Positions 50,813-61,750 are shown, counted from the stretch's first letter. The stretch is DNA of 64,000 bases from an uncultured Tissierellia bacterium (GCA_946402705.1 CAMIXG010000001.1:186001-250000); one strand, 5' to 3'. Numbers and translations are program-made. Notes: generated by a model not told the origin, from the letters alone.

Positions 50813-52045
50813 TTAATAGTTTTTTATTATAAATTCTCTCATGCCAAATAAAGTATTTTCTGCTACCTTATTTTGGATGGTTCTCCTATCTCCCTTTAGA
50901 TTATATTTTCTACATATAATCTTGTCCTTATTCCCTATTGCTATATAGACAAGTCCAACTGGTTTATCAGTAGAATCAGAATTTGGACCGGCTATTCCTG
51001 TTACGGCTGCCCCTAAATCTATGGCTGAAGTTTCAAGTAATCCTCTAAGCATAGCTTCTGCCACTTCTTTACTCACAGCTCCATGTTCTTCAAGTAGTGC
51101 TCTACTCACTTTTAACTCTTCCTCTTTAGCTAGATTACTATAGGTTATCTTTCCCCTATCAAAAACCTTTGAAGAACCTGCAACTCTAGTTATTTTAGAA
51201 GATATTAAGCCCCCAGTGCAAGATTCTGCAAAGCCTATTTTTAAGGACTTATTCTCTAGTAGTTTTACCAATACATTTTCTATTGGTTCATTGTCATATG
51301 CATAAAGATTTAAGCCATATCTATTCTTTATTTCAAGTTCCATACCTGCTATTTTATCTTCAAGGTCTTTTAGGCAAGTCCCTCTTGCTATTATTTTTAT
51401 TTCTACATTATTTAGTTTTCCAAATGTGGCAACTTCTACATCTTCATACTTATGAATCAAGTCCATAATATCAAGCTCTACCTGAGACTCACCAACATCT
51501 GTTATATTTATGGATTTTGTAATTATCTTTAAATCATCATTTGTCAGTATTGGTCTAACTTCCTTCTGAAACATTGGGATAAGTTCTCTTGGTGGTCCTG
51601 GTAAAAGAATTATTTTCTTTTCACCTTCTTCTAAAAATATCCCTGACGCTGTTCCCATTTCATTATTTAAAAACACACTATTTTCCATCCTAATTGCCTG
51701 TTTGTAATTATTTTGTGGTATATTTTCCCTACCTTCAAATATTTTATCTATTTTTCTTACTTCCGCCTCATCTCTTATAAGCTTAAGTCCTAGATAATCT
51801 GCTATAACTTCCTTTGTCATATCATCTTCTGTTGGTCCTAGACCACCAGATGTAATTATTAAATCTGCTCTGTCTATAGCATTTTTTAAAACTTCTTTTA
51901 TGTTTTCTACAGAATCTGCAACACTAGTTTGAAAGCTTACTTCTATTCCCATTGAAAGAAGTTCCTTGGCTAAAAAATGTGCATTTGTATTTAATATAGC
52001 TCCAGTTGTAATTTCTGTGCCTATTGATATGATTTCCGTTTTCAT
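50813..52045 (-). CDS. cinA: CinA family competence/damage-inducible protein
   Basis: EIISIGTEITTGAILNTNAHFLAKEL; ESCTGGLISSKIT; GIAGPNSDSTDKPVGLVYIAI. Confidence 0.95.
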   Translation of the reverse strand: MKTEIISIGTEITTGAILNTNAHFLAKELLSMGIEVSFQTSVADSVENIKEVLKNAIDRADLIITSGGLGPTEDDMTKEVIADYLGLKLIRDEAEVRKIDKIFEGRENIPQNNYKQAIRMENSVFLNNEMGTASGIFLEEGEKKIILLPGPPRELIPMFQKEVRPILTNDDLKIITKSINITDVGESQVELDIMDLIHKYEDVEVATFGKLNNVEIKIIARGTCLKDLEDKIAGMELEIKNRYGLNLYAYDNEPIENVLVKLLENKSLKIGFAESCTGGLISSKITRVAGSSKVFDRGKITYSNLAKEEELKVSRALLEEHGAVSKEVAEAMLRGLLETSAIDLGAAVTGIAGPNSDSTDKPVGLVYIAIGNKDKIICRKYNLKGDRRTIQNKVAENTLFGMREFIIKNY

Positions 52046-52054
52046 ATAATCACC

Positions 52055-52597
52055 CTAGTCCATATTTGCTGTAAGTATTTTTCTATTTTTATATAAATAA
52101 TCCACTCCAGATAAAACAGTAAAGAATAATGATACATATAGCATTATTATATCTACTGGTATACCAGTATAGATGAAGGGAAAATTATTTAATAGTAAAA
52201 GTATAAGTGCCACTAACTGTGTTATAGTTTTTATTTTTCCAAGAGGACTTGCTGCTATTGTTACTCCTGCTGATACAGCAAGGGTTCTAAATCCTGTTAT
52301 GGCAAACTCTCTTGCTATTATAATTACTACAACCCAGGCTGGGACCTTTCCAAGTCCTACCAAGGATATATAGGCTGCTGAAGTCAATATCTTATCTGCT
52401 AAAGGATCCATAAATTTTCCAAAATCCGTTATCATATTTCTACTTCTGGCTATATGTCCATCTAAACTATCTGTTATAGATGCAAGTATAAAAATCCCTG
52501 CTGCCAAATATGTATTATATGGTAAGGCTACCAAAAATACAGGTACTAAAAATATCCTAAAAATCGTCAACTTATTTGCTAAATTCAAATTTCTCAC
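52055..52597 (-). CDS. pgsA: CDP-diacylglycerol-glycerol-3-phosphate 3-phosphatidyltransferase
   Basis: LANKLTIFRIFLVPVFL; TDSLDGHIARSRNMITDFGKFMDPLADK. Confidence 0.96.
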   Translation of the reverse strand: MRNLNLANKLTIFRIFLVPVFLVALPYNTYLAAGIFILASITDSLDGHIARSRNMITDFGKFMDPLADKILTSAAYISLVGLGKVPAWVVVIIIAREFAITGFRTLAVSAGVTIAASPLGKIKTITQLVALILLLLNNFPFIYTGIPVDIIMLYVSLFFTVLSGVDYLYKNRKILTANMD

Positions 52598-52679
52598 CCC
52601 ATAATTAATCTACTCTTAAGTATTTATAACTTATTAAATATCTATCATTTATTACCCTAAATATTAAAACTAAATAAAA

Positions 52680-52710
52680 AATAATGCACTTTCCAGTGCA
52701 TTATTGGTAT
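52680..52710 (-). terminator. intrinsic terminator after gpsA
   Basis: AATAATGCACT/AGTGCATTATT. Confidence 0.65.
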
Positions 52711-52727
52711 AACTATAAAATTTTCTC

Positions 52728-53753
52728 TTATTTGTATAATTCATTTTCTAAAAAATCATCCATCTCAGATTTTTTATCCCTATTCATAAGTGATTTTACA
52801 GACTCCTTAACATCTCCACCTACATACAATAGCCTATAAATCTCTTCTGTTATTGGCATATTTACCTTATATTTTTTTGAAAGTTCATAGGCAGACTTAG
52901 TAGTTTTTATTCCCTCTACTACCATACCTGTTTTTTCAATGGCTTCATCTACAGTTAAGCCTTCACCTATTAAGATACCAGCCCTTCTATTTCTACTGTG
53001 CATACTAGTACAAGTTACGATTAAATCTCCTATACCTGATAGGCCTAAAAATGTATTAAAGTTTGCTCCCATAGCAACACCTAGTCTTGCCATTTCAAAT
53101 ATTCCCCTATTCATAAGGGCAGCCTTTGCATTATCACCAAATTCTAATCCATCTGAAATTCCAGCTCCAAGTGCTATAACATTTTTAAGCGCTCCGCCTA
53201 GTTCCACTCCAATAACATCATTGTTTGTATAAACTCTAAAGTTTTCAGTCATAAATATATCTTGAATTAACTTTCCTGCTTCTTCATCAGTTGATGCAGC
53301 TATAACAGTAGTTGGATCATTTACCCCAACTTCTTCTGCATGAGAAGGACCAGATAGGGCAACAAATTTATTGGCTGGAAGTATATCTTTAACTATTTCT
53401 GATATTCTCTCTAGAGTATCATTTTCTATACCTTTAGCCACATTTACTATAACCTGATTATCTGAAAAATAGTCTTTATTTGCCTCTAAGACCATTCTTA
53501 CAGTATGGGTTGGAACTGCCAAAATTACTGCAACCTTCCCCTTAATAGTTTTTTCTATATCTGTTGTTATATTAATGTTTTCGCTTAACTTTACCTTCGG
53601 CAAATATTTTTTATTTTCTCTACTCTCTTGCATATCCATGCACTGTTCTTTATTTCTCATCCAAATATCTACAGCATATCCTTTATTACCAAGTACTGTA
53701 GCCAGGGCTGTTCCCCAGCTACCTCCACCTAATATACCTATCTCCGTTTTCAA
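52728..53753 (-). CDS. gpsA: NAD(P)-dependent glycerol-3-phosphate dehydrogenase
   Basis: EIGILGGGSWGTALATVL; SGPSHAEEV; LGGALKNVIALGAGI; TTG start with TAGGAGTG SD. Confidence 0.96.
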   Translation of the reverse strand: MKTEIGILGGGSWGTALATVLGNKGYAVDIWMRNKEQCMDMQESRENKKYLPKVKLSENINITTDIEKTIKGKVAVILAVPTHTVRMVLEANKDYFSDNQVIVNVAKGIENDTLERISEIVKDILPANKFVALSGPSHAEEVGVNDPTTVIAASTDEEAGKLIQDIFMTENFRVYTNNDVIGVELGGALKNVIALGAGISDGLEFGDNAKAALMNRGIFEMARLGVAMGANFNTFLGLSGIGDLIVTCTSMHSRNRRAGILIGEGLTVDEAIEKTGMVVEGIKTTKSAYELSKKYKVNMPITEEIYRLLYVGGDVKESVKSLMNRDKKSEMDDFLENELYK

Positions 53754-53763
53754 AGTATCACTC

Positions 53764-54345
53764 CTAAAACTTAAACTTGTTCTCATTACCAGCCATAAGC
53801 CTCTTTATGTTATCCTTGTGCCTAATTATGATAAATATTATTAAAACCAGTATTAAAAAATTTGTAGCAGGTTCTGGTGTGGAAATAATGTTAATAGCTA
53901 TTATAGCTGTAATAGCTGCGAACATAGATCCTAAAGATACATATTTGCTTATAACAACAGTTAATATACCTACTATGGTACAAAGAATTCCAACCCTATA
54001 GTCTATTGAATATATAACACCTATAGATGTTGCAACACCCTTTCCACCCTTAAACTTTAAATAAAATGGAAAATTATGTCCCATAACTACGAAAAAACTA
54101 GCTATTAAACTTCCATATAAACCACCAAAATACCTTCCCACATTAACTGCTATTACTCCCTTTGATATATCTATTACAAAGGTAAGTATGGCAGATTTTT
54201 TACCTAAAACTCTAAGCGCATTAGTAGAGCCTGCATTTCCACTTCCATGTTCTCTTATATCTAAATTTTTTCTCTTACCTATAAAATATGAAGATGAAAA
54301 AGAACCTACTAGATAGGAAAATATGGCTATTAGTAAATACCTCAT
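53764..54345 (-). CDS. plsY: glycerol-3-phosphate acyltransferase PlsY
   Basis: SYFIGKRKNLDIREHGSGNAGSTNALRVLG; GHNFPFYLKFKGGKGVATS. Confidence 0.96.
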   Translation of the reverse strand: MRYLLIAIFSYLVGSFSSSYFIGKRKNLDIREHGSGNAGSTNALRVLGKKSAILTFVIDISKGVIAVNVGRYFGGLYGSLIASFFVVMGHNFPFYLKFKGGKGVATSIGVIYSIDYRVGILCTIVGILTVVISKYVSLGSMFAAITAIIAINIISTPEPATNFLILVLIIFIIIRHKDNIKRLMAGNENKFKF

Positions 54346-54347
54346 AT

Positions 54348-55670
54348 TTATTCCCCTCTTTGACGTTCTTTAAAATCTAACCAAATAGTAACTCCTTCAA
54401 AGCCAAAGTAATATCTTATCCTATTTTCCAAAAATCTCTTATAAGAGAAGTGCATTAAATCTTTATTTTTCATAAATATTACAAATTTAGGCGGTCTAAC
54501 AGATGCCTGTGTAGCATAGTAAATTTTAGCCTGTCTTCCCTTATCAGAAGGTGGTTGATTATTCATTATGGCTTCATTTATAATATCATTTAAAGTACCA
54601 GTTTTTATTCTCAGGTTATAATTATTATTTACAACATTGATTAATTCCAATAAATTATTAACCCTTTGACCTGTTTTTGCAGATACAAAGATTATTGGAG
54701 CGTAAGTCATAAATATCAAGTCTGACCTTACTTGTTTTTCAAAGTCTCCCATAGTCTTTCCATCTTTTTCTATTAGGTCCCATTTGTTAACTGCTATTAT
54801 TATACCCTTACCTGCTTCATGGGCATAACCTGCTATTTTTGTATCCTGTTCTGTAACTCCTTCTGTTGCATCAATTACAAGAACACATATATCTGACTTA
54901 TCAACTGCTGCTAGGGTTCTAACAACAGAATATCTCTCAACATTTTCCTCTATACTTCTTTTTCTTCTAAGACCAGCTGTATCAACAAACATATATCTAT
55001 GGTCATTAAATTCAAAATAAGTGTTAATAGCATCCCTTGTAGTGCCTGGTATATCAGTAACTATTACTCTTTCCTCACCTAGAATGTTGTTTATAAGAGA
55101 AGATTTTCCAGCATTTGGTTTACCTATTAGGGTAACTCTTATAAGGTCTTCATCTTCTTCTGTATCTGTATCTGATGGGAAATTTTCTATAACATCATCT
55201 AATAAATCTCCAAGTCCTAAACTTGATTCTGCTGAAATTATGTGAGGACTTCCAAAGCCTAACTCATATAATTCATATATCTCATCTGGAACATTCATAT
55301 TATCAATCTTATTTGCAACTAAGATTACCTTCTTATGTGATCTTCTAAGCATATTTCCTATTTCTTCATCAGCTGCTGTAAGACCTATTCTACCATCTAC
55401 TACAAATAAAATAACATCTGCCATTTCAATTGCTAAATTTGCCTGTCTTTTTATATTATCCATTATGATATCTTCATCTTCTAAATCAAGTCCACCTGTA
55501 TCTATTAATGTATAATATTTTCCAAGCCATTCTCCTTCAGCATATATTCTATCTCTTGTTACTCCTGGTGTATCTTCTGTTATTGATATTCTCTCTCCTA
55601 CCAATTTATTAAATAATGTAGATTTCCCAACATTAGGTCTACCTACCACACACACTGTTGCTCTGTTCAT
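54348..55670 (-). CDS. der: ribosome biogenesis GTPase Der
   Basis: Two G domains: GRPNVGKSTLFNKL and GKPNAGKSSLINNI. Confidence 0.97.
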   Translation of the reverse strand: MNRATVCVVGRPNVGKSTLFNKLVGERISITEDTPGVTRDRIYAEGEWLGKYYTLIDTGGLDLEDEDIIMDNIKRQANLAIEMADVILFVVDGRIGLTAADEEIGNMLRRSHKKVILVANKIDNMNVPDEIYELYELGFGSPHIISAESSLGLGDLLDDVIENFPSDTDTEEDEDLIRVTLIGKPNAGKSSLINNILGEERVIVTDIPGTTRDAINTYFEFNDHRYMFVDTAGLRRKRSIEENVERYSVVRTLAAVDKSDICVLVIDATEGVTEQDTKIAGYAHEAGKGIIIAVNKWDLIEKDGKTMGDFEKQVRSDLIFMTYAPIIFVSAKTGQRVNNLLELINVVNNNYNLRIKTGTLNDIINEAIMNNQPPSDKGRQAKIYYATQASVRPPKFVIFMKNKDLMHFSYKRFLENRIRYYFGFEGVTIWLDFKERQRGE

Positions 55671-55734
55671 AATAACACCTCTTTATATTACATAATTAAA
55701 TTTATATAGCTTACATTATAACATAAATTCACAT

Positions 55735-55769
55735 AAAAAATGAGCCTAAGATACTTAGACTCAAATTTT
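55735..55769 (-). terminator. intrinsic terminator after glyA
   Basis: TGAGcCTAAG/CTTAGaCTCA followed by T-run on minus. Confidence 0.65.
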
Positions 55770-56978
55770 TTAGTATAGGGGATATTTTTTAGTTAAATTT
55801 TCCACCTTATTTTTAACTTCTTTTCTATCATTATTTATATCAAGTGCCAAATCTATAATTTCAGCTATCACAGCCATATCCTCTTCTTTAAATCCTCTAG
55901 TTGTAACTGCTGGTGTTCCTATTCTAAGCCCACTTGTTACAAAAGGTGTCTCTGGATCATTAGGTATAGTATTTTTATTAGTTGCAACTCCTATTTCCTC
56001 AAGAAGTTTTTCTGCATCTTTTCCAGTTATTTTCTTATCTCTTAAATCTATTAACATCAAATGATTATCTGTTCCACCTGATACTATTCTAAAACCTCTT
56101 TTAGTAAGTTCTTTAGCCAGTCTATCTGCATTTTTCACTACCTGATTTTGATAATCTTTAAAATCATCTCTAAGAGCTTCTCCAAATGAAACAGCCTTAG
56201 CAGCTATTATGTGTTCTAAAGGGCCTCCTTGTATTCCTGGGAATATTGCCTTATCTATTTTTTTAGCATATTCTTCCTTACAAAGGATAGCTCCGCCCCT
56301 TGGTCCTCTTAAAGTTTTATGAGTTGTAGTAGTTACAAAGTCTGCATAAGCTACTGGATTTTCGTGTAAACCTACTGCTACAAGACCTGCTATATGAGCC
56401 ATATCCACCATTAAATATGCCCCTACTTCTTCAGCGATTTCCTTAAATTTTTTGAAATCTATTTTTCTTGAATAAGCACTAGCTCCTGCCACTATCATCT
56501 TTGGTTTTTCTCTTAAAGCTATCTCTCTTACAACATCATAATCTATAGTTTCTGTTTCCTTGTCTACTCCATAGTCTATAAAATTATAATAAGTTCCAGA
56601 TATATTTACTGGACTACCATGTGTTAAATGTCCACCTTCTGATAAATTCATACCTAGCACCTTATCTCCAGGGTTTAACATAGCAAAATATACAGCTAAA
56701 TTTGCATTAGAGCCTGAATGTGGCTGAACATTAGCATGTTCTGCTCCAAATAATTCTTTCAGTCTATCTATGGCAATTTGCTCCACCTTGTCCACTATTT
56801 CACAACCACCATAATATCTTTTATTCGGGTATCCTTCAGCATATTTATTTGTAAGTATGCTACCTGCTGCCTTCATTACTTCTTCGCTAACAAAGTTTTC
56901 AGATGCTATTAGTTCTATATTATTTCTTTGTCTGCCTTTTTCTTCTTCGATTAAATTAAATATCTCTAAATCCTTCAT
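55770..56978 (-). CDS. glyA: serine hydroxymethyltransferase
   Basis: [50 protein letters not shown]. Confidence 0.97.
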   Translation of the reverse strand: MKDLEIFNLIEEEKGRQRNNIELIASENFVSEEVMKAAGSILTNKYAEGYPNKRYYGGCEIVDKVEQIAIDRLKELFGAEHANVQPHSGSNANLAVYFAMLNPGDKVLGMNLSEGGHLTHGSPVNISGTYYNFIDYGVDKETETIDYDVVREIALREKPKMIVAGASAYSRKIDFKKFKEIAEEVGAYLMVDMAHIAGLVAVGLHENPVAYADFVTTTTHKTLRGPRGGAILCKEEYAKKIDKAIFPGIQGGPLEHIIAAKAVSFGEALRDDFKDYQNQVVKNADRLAKELTKRGFRIVSGGTDNHLMLIDLRDKKITGKDAEKLLEEIGVATNKNTIPNDPETPFVTSGLRIGTPAVTTRGFKEEDMAVIAEIIDLALDINNDRKEVKNKVENLTKKYPLY

Positions 56979-57077
56979 TGTTACACCCTCCATTTTATTT
57001 AGACTTAATACTTATAACTATGATATAATATAGTCTGATAAAAAACAATTATTGAAAATATTTAGGAAGGTGATATT

Positions 57078-57869
57078 TTGGAAGAATTAAGTATATCTGA
57101 AGGAATATCTGTTACAGATAATGTGAAGCTTCGTAAGCTTTTAACACTGGCAGTTTTAACTGGAAGTGTCATGCTACAAAGTGGAGCAGAAACCTATAGA
57201 GTAGAAGATACTATAAAGAGAATATGTAAATCAAGACTTGGTATAAAGTTTGTTCATTGTTTTGCAATACCATCTGCTATTTTTGTGTCTATAGATTATG
57301 AAGGTGAACTTATATCTTATTTAAAGAGAGTTAATTCATATCAAATGAATTTAAATAAAATACATTTAACAAATAAATTTTCTAGGGATTTTGTATCTTC
57401 AGATATTTCTACTGAAGAGGGTCTTAGAATTATAGAAGAAATAGATCAAAATAAATCTTTTTCAAAAAATCAAATGATTTTATTTGCAGGTATAGTGGCA
57501 GGAACCTTTACTGGAATGTTTGGTTCAAATTTTACCGATATGATACTTAGTGCCTTTGTAGGTGGCATTACTATGAAATTTATCTACTATTTATATCAGT
57601 TTAAGTTTTCTGCTTTTATAAATAATTATGCAGCAGGTTTCACTACAGCAGCCCTTGCCTATATACTTATAAAGCTTGGATTTGCTACAAATATGGATTT
57701 AATTATAATCGGTGGTATGATGCCACTACTTCCAGGATATGCTCTTACTAACGCTATAAGAGATGCCATAACGGGAGAATATATATCTAGTTTGTCAAGG
57801 GGACTTGATGCTATATTATGTGGTTTGTCGCTAGCTATTGGTGTAGCTACTGTACTTAGAATTATTTAG
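57078..57869 (+). CDS. ThrE-like threonine/serine exporter, large subunit
   Basis: GAETYRVEDTIKRICKS; multi-pass C-terminus with GGMMPLLPGYALTNAIRD; TTG start. Confidence 0.9.
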   Translation: MEELSISEGISVTDNVKLRKLLTLAVLTGSVMLQSGAETYRVEDTIKRICKSRLGIKFVHCFAIPSAIFVSIDYEGELISYLKRVNSYQMNLNKIHLTNKFSRDFVSSDISTEEGLRIIEEIDQNKSFSKNQMILFAGIVAGTFTGMFGSNFTDMILSAFVGGITMKFIYYLYQFKFSAFINNYAAGFTTAALAYILIKLGFATNMDLIIIGGMMPLLPGYALTNAIRDAITGEYISSLSRGLDAILCGLSLAIGVATVLRII

Positions 57870-57880
57870 GAGGGGATTTT

Positions 57881-58312
57881 ATGTTGATTATTAAACAATT
57901 TATACTAGCCTTTATATCCACTCTTATGTTTTCTGCTTTTTTCTCTGCACCCAAGAAAAGTTTACCACTAGCAGGACTCTTGGGGGGACTAAGCTGGACG
58001 CTTTACTTGTTAATAAGTGATTATTTTGGCTATAGTAAAGTTCTTGCAGCCTTTATAGCTACTTTAGTGGCTAGCATCTTAGCAGAAATTTCAGCTAAAA
58101 AATTTAAAAAACCTGCTACCATTTTTGTGATACCATGTCTATTACCATTGGTACCTGGAGCAGGAGTTTATTATACTATGTCAGCATTTGTAAATGGTGA
58201 GGCTACAGCTTTTGCAAAATTTATGGAAACTTTTTCAATTGCAGGTGCCATAGCCTTTGGAATAATGGTGTCATCAGTCTTTTCAAACTCTATAAAGAGA
58301 AAAACCTACTAA
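57881..58312 (+). CDS. ThrE-like threonine/serine exporter, small subunit
   Basis: Hydrophobic; PCLLPLVPGAGVYYTM motif. Confidence 0.88.
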   Translation: MLIIKQFILAFISTLMFSAFFSAPKKSLPLAGLLGGLSWTLYLLISDYFGYSKVLAAFIATLVASILAEISAKKFKKPATIFVIPCLLPLVPGAGVYYTMSAFVNGEATAFAKFMETFSIAGAIAFGIMVSSVFSNSIKRKTY

Positions 58313-58572
58313 TTTGTTTTAGTATATTGAAGCATTATCTTTATTAGTGCTTCAAGGTCCTCTTCATTGGTTTCACCATCTAAATAACCCTTTAGACAGT
58401 CTTCCATATAATTTTCAAGAATTACTCCTCCAAGATTATTTAAAGCTGATTTTGCAGCTGATACTTGTACTAATATATCTCCACAAAATTTTTCCTCTTC
58501 AACCATTTTTCTTATTCCCTTTATTTGACCTTCGATCCTATTCAATCTAGTTACAACAGGATTTGCCATCAT
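58309..58572 (-). CDS. CsoR/CstR/RcnR-family transcriptional repressor
   Basis: VVTRLNRIEGQIKGIRKMVEEEKFCGDILVQVSAAKSALN. Confidence 0.92.
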   Translation of the reverse strand: MMANPVVTRLNRIEGQIKGIRKMVEEEKFCGDILVQVSAAKSALNNLGGVILENYMEDCLKGYLDGETNEEDLEALIKIMLQYTKTN

Positions 58573-58583
58573 ATCACCCTTAT

Positions 58584-59009
58584 CTATAGTATTTCTATTA
58601 TTTTTATAAATTCTTCATCTTTTTTTGCTATCTTCTTATCTAATAGTTTCACTATTAAGTACCCTATTCCTAAAAATGCTAAACCAGTGACAAAACCTGC
58701 TACTTCATATGATTTTAAGCCCATAAGTTGAAACAGTTTTATCCCGCCAAATAAGCCTATCAATAAGGTAGTTAGTGGTATTAAATAGACGATAAATGTA
58801 TATTTCAAAAAGTTATTTGTCTGACCTTTTATCTTAACCATATCTCCAACTTGAACATTTAAGTTGTTTTTAAGTATTAATGTATGACCTGGAGTATCAC
58901 ATCCACTACAAGTTTTACAACTTCCTCCACAACCAGATATTCTTTTAACTTCAATTGTAGCCTTATTGTTGCCAACTTCTTTTACAATACCAATTTGTTC
59001 TAATTCCAT
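58584..59009 (-). CDS. RseC/MucC-like SoxR-reducing system protein
   Basis: GIVKEVGNNKATIEVKRISGCGGSCKTCSGC plus two TMs. Confidence 0.88.
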   Translation of the reverse strand: MELEQIGIVKEVGNNKATIEVKRISGCGGSCKTCSGCDTPGHTLILKNNLNVQVGDMVKIKGQTNNFLKYTFIVYLIPLTTLLIGLFGGIKLFQLMGLKSYEVAGFVTGLAFLGIGYLIVKLLDKKIAKKDEEFIKIIEIL

Positions 59010-59013
59010 GAAA

Positions 59014-59724
59014 TCAATCCTCCTTTTGCACTATATCCATAATGACCTTAGAAGCCATAGTTATTCCAAATACTGATGGTACAAAAGCAATACTAGCTGG
59101 TGTAGCCTTTCTTATGCCTTCTTCACCTAGATTTACATTTTTAGGTGTTTCATTTGACCAGACCACATTTAGCTTTTTAATATTTCTTTTTTTTAGTTCC
59201 CGTCTTATAACTCTTGCTAATGGGCAAATTTCAGTTTTATTAATATCAGATATCCTAACCTTTGTTGGATCTAATTTATTACCTGCACCCATAGCACTAA
59301 TTATAGGAATTTCACTATTAATACTATATTCTATTAAGGATAGTTTTGCAGTTATATTGTCTATAGCATCTATTATATAATTATACTCTTCAAATTTAAA
59401 CTGATTTTTATTTTCTTCTAAATATTTTAAGTTTAAGGCTTCCACTTTAGCCTCTGGGTTTATATCCAATATTCTATTTTTCATAATTTCAACCTTAGAT
59501 TTTCCAACTGTACTAGTTAAGGCTAAAATTTGTCTATTTATATTGGTGATATCTACAGTATCATAGTCAATTAAAACTATATTTCCAACTCCAGATCTGG
59601 CCAAAGTTTCTGCGGCGTAGGATCCTACTCCACCTACGCCAAATACAGCCACTTTAGTAGTTTTCAATCTTTCCATTGCCCTACTTCCTAAAACTGCTTC
59701 TGTCCTTAAAAATCTTTCATCCAT
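59014..59724 (-). CDS. tcdA: tRNA threonylcarbamoyladenosine dehydratase
   Basis: RTEAVLGSRAMERLKTTKVAVFGVGGVGSYAAETLARSGVGNIVLIDYDTVDITNINRQ. Confidence 0.93.
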   Translation of the reverse strand: MDERFLRTEAVLGSRAMERLKTTKVAVFGVGGVGSYAAETLARSGVGNIVLIDYDTVDITNINRQILALTSTVGKSKVEIMKNRILDINPEAKVEALNLKYLEENKNQFKFEEYNYIIDAIDNITAKLSLIEYSINSEIPIISAMGAGNKLDPTKVRISDINKTEICPLARVIRRELKKRNIKKLNVVWSNETPKNVNLGEEGIRKATPASIAFVPSVFGITMASKVIMDIVQKED

Positions 59725-59737
59725 AAATTGATACCCA

Positions 59738-61516
59738 CTAATCTAAATCTACATCTATTGATAGTTCTTTTAATTGTTCCTTAGAAACCATAGTTGGTGC
59801 TTCCATCATAAGGTCTGTTGCTGCTTGTGTTTTAGGGAAGGCTATTACATCTCTAATATTTTCAGTTCCACACAATAACATTGTAAGTCTATCGAATCCA
59901 TATGCTATACCACCATGAGGAGGTGTTCCATATTTAAAGGCTTCTATTAAATGTCCAAATTGTTCCATTGTTTGTTCTTCATTAAATCCTAATAGTTTAA
60001 ACATTTGATTTTGAAGTTGTGAATTGTTTATTCTAATACTTCCCCCACCTAGCTCATCACCATTCATTACAATGTCATAAGCTTTTGCTCTAACTCTAGC
60101 TGGATCTGACTCTAAAAATTCTATATCTTCGTCCATTGGAGAAGTAAATGGATGATGCACTGCTACATATCTATTCTCATCTTCATCAAATTCAAATAAT
60201 GGGAACTCTGTTATCCATAATAAGTTAAGTTCATCTAAATCTATAATTTCTAAATCTCTAGCAATTTTATTTCTTAGATTACCTAGAGAATTACATACAA
60301 CTGAATACTTATCTGATACTAAGAATATGATATCTCCATCTTTAGCTTCCATAGTCTTAACTATTCCTGCTATTTCTTCTTCTGTTAAGAATTTAGATAT
60401 ACCAGATGTAAATTCTCCATCTACCATTTTTATAGTTACTAGACCTTTTGCGCCATAGTCCTTAACAAAAGATTCTAGCTTTTTAATACCCTTGCTGCTA
60501 AAGTTTTCCACTGCTCCATCTATTTTTATGGCCTTAACTACCCCGCCATTTCCTATATTTTCGCTAAATACTTTAAAGTCACTTTTGTTTAAAACTTCTG
60601 TTAAGTCTACTATTTCATAGCCAAATCTTAAATCTGGTTTATCAACACCATACTTATCCATAGCTTCTTTATAAGTCATTCTTCTTATTGGAAGACTTAT
60701 GTCCACACCTTTCATTTCTTTAAAAATATGGGCTATTAACTTTTCATTTATATTAAGTATATCTTCAACATCCACAAATGACATTTCAATATCTACTTGA
60801 GTAAATTCAGGTTGACGATTAGATCTTAAATCTTCATCTCTAAAGCATTTTGTTATTTGATAATATCTATCCATACCAGATACCATCAAAAGTTGTTTCA
60901 TCTGTTGTGGTGATTGTGGTAGTGCATAGAATTTACCAGGATTAACCCTACTTGGTACTAGATAATCTCTAGCTCCCTCAGGTGTAGGTTTAGTAAGCAT
61001 TGGAGTTTCTATTTCAACAAAGCTATTATTATCTAAAAATTCTCTTATAACCCTACCTGTTTTTGCCCTTAATTTAAGTTTATTTTGCATACTAGGTTTT
61101 CTAAGATCTAAATATCTATATTTTAATCTCATATTATCAGAAACATTATCATCATCTTTTACATAGATTGGTGGAGTTTCTGATACATTAAGTATTTTTA
61201 ACTCTTCAACTAAAACTTCTACATCTCCCGTTGGTATTTCTTCGTTTTTAGATTGTCTTTCTCTTATTTTACCTCTAACAGCTATAACAAATTCTGATCT
61301 TATCTTGCTTGCTTTTTCAAATATATCACTAGCTACTGTATCATCTATAACTACTTGTGATATACCAGTTGTATCCCTTAAGTCTATAAATATTATAGAT
61401 CCTAGATTTCTTTCTCTTTGAACCCAGCCCATAAGAGTTACTTCTTCCCCTATATTTTCACTTCTTAAATTACCACACATATTAGTTCTTCTTAAACTAC
61501 CCATATTTTCTACCAT
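59738..61516 (-). CDS. aspS: aspartate-tRNA ligase
   Basis: GWVQRERNLGSIIFIDLRD; TPEGARDYLVPSR; FRDEDLRSNRQPEFTQVDIEMSF; GIAYGFDRL. Confidence 0.97.
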   Translation of the reverse strand: MVENMGSLRRTNMCGNLRSENIGEEVTLMGWVQRERNLGSIIFIDLRDTTGISQVVIDDTVASDIFEKASKIRSEFVIAVRGKIRERQSKNEEIPTGDVEVLVEELKILNVSETPPIYVKDDDNVSDNMRLKYRYLDLRKPSMQNKLKLRAKTGRVIREFLDNNSFVEIETPMLTKPTPEGARDYLVPSRVNPGKFYALPQSPQQMKQLLMVSGMDRYYQITKCFRDEDLRSNRQPEFTQVDIEMSFVDVEDILNINEKLIAHIFKEMKGVDISLPIRRMTYKEAMDKYGVDKPDLRFGYEIVDLTEVLNKSDFKVFSENIGNGGVVKAIKIDGAVENFSSKGIKKLESFVKDYGAKGLVTIKMVDGEFTSGISKFLTEEEIAGIVKTMEAKDGDIIFLVSDKYSVVCNSLGNLRNKIARDLEIIDLDELNLLWITEFPLFEFDEDENRYVAVHHPFTSPMDEDIEFLESDPARVRAKAYDIVMNGDELGGGSIRINNSQLQNQMFKLLGFNEEQTMEQFGHLIEAFKYGTPPHGGIAYGFDRLTMLLCGTENIRDVIAFPKTQAATDLMMEAPTMVSKEQLKELSIDVDLD

Positions 61517-61544
61517 AACAGCCTCCTATAAAAATAAAAAATAG

Positions 61545-61750
61545 ACCACTCATCTCTGATATTTCAGGGACGAGAAGCCTCTCGCGGTACCACCCTAATT
61601 AGGTTTTCCTCACTTTAATTATTAACGCTTACGCGAATAAATCTTTGATTTATCTACTCCAAGGTGTCTTCACAAAGCTCTTTCGTCGAATTTCCACCAT
61701 CATCAACTCTCTATCTAAAGATTATCTTTATTACTCTTCCTCTTCAATGT
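61545..61750 (-). promoter_or_regulatory. T-box leader (aspartate-responsive) of aspS
   Basis: AGGGTGGTACCGCG T-box (61583-61596); GGAGTAG; GAC specifier (61666-61668); terminator CTCGTCCCTGA/TCAGAGATGAG (61549-61574) plus T-run. Confidence 0.95.
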
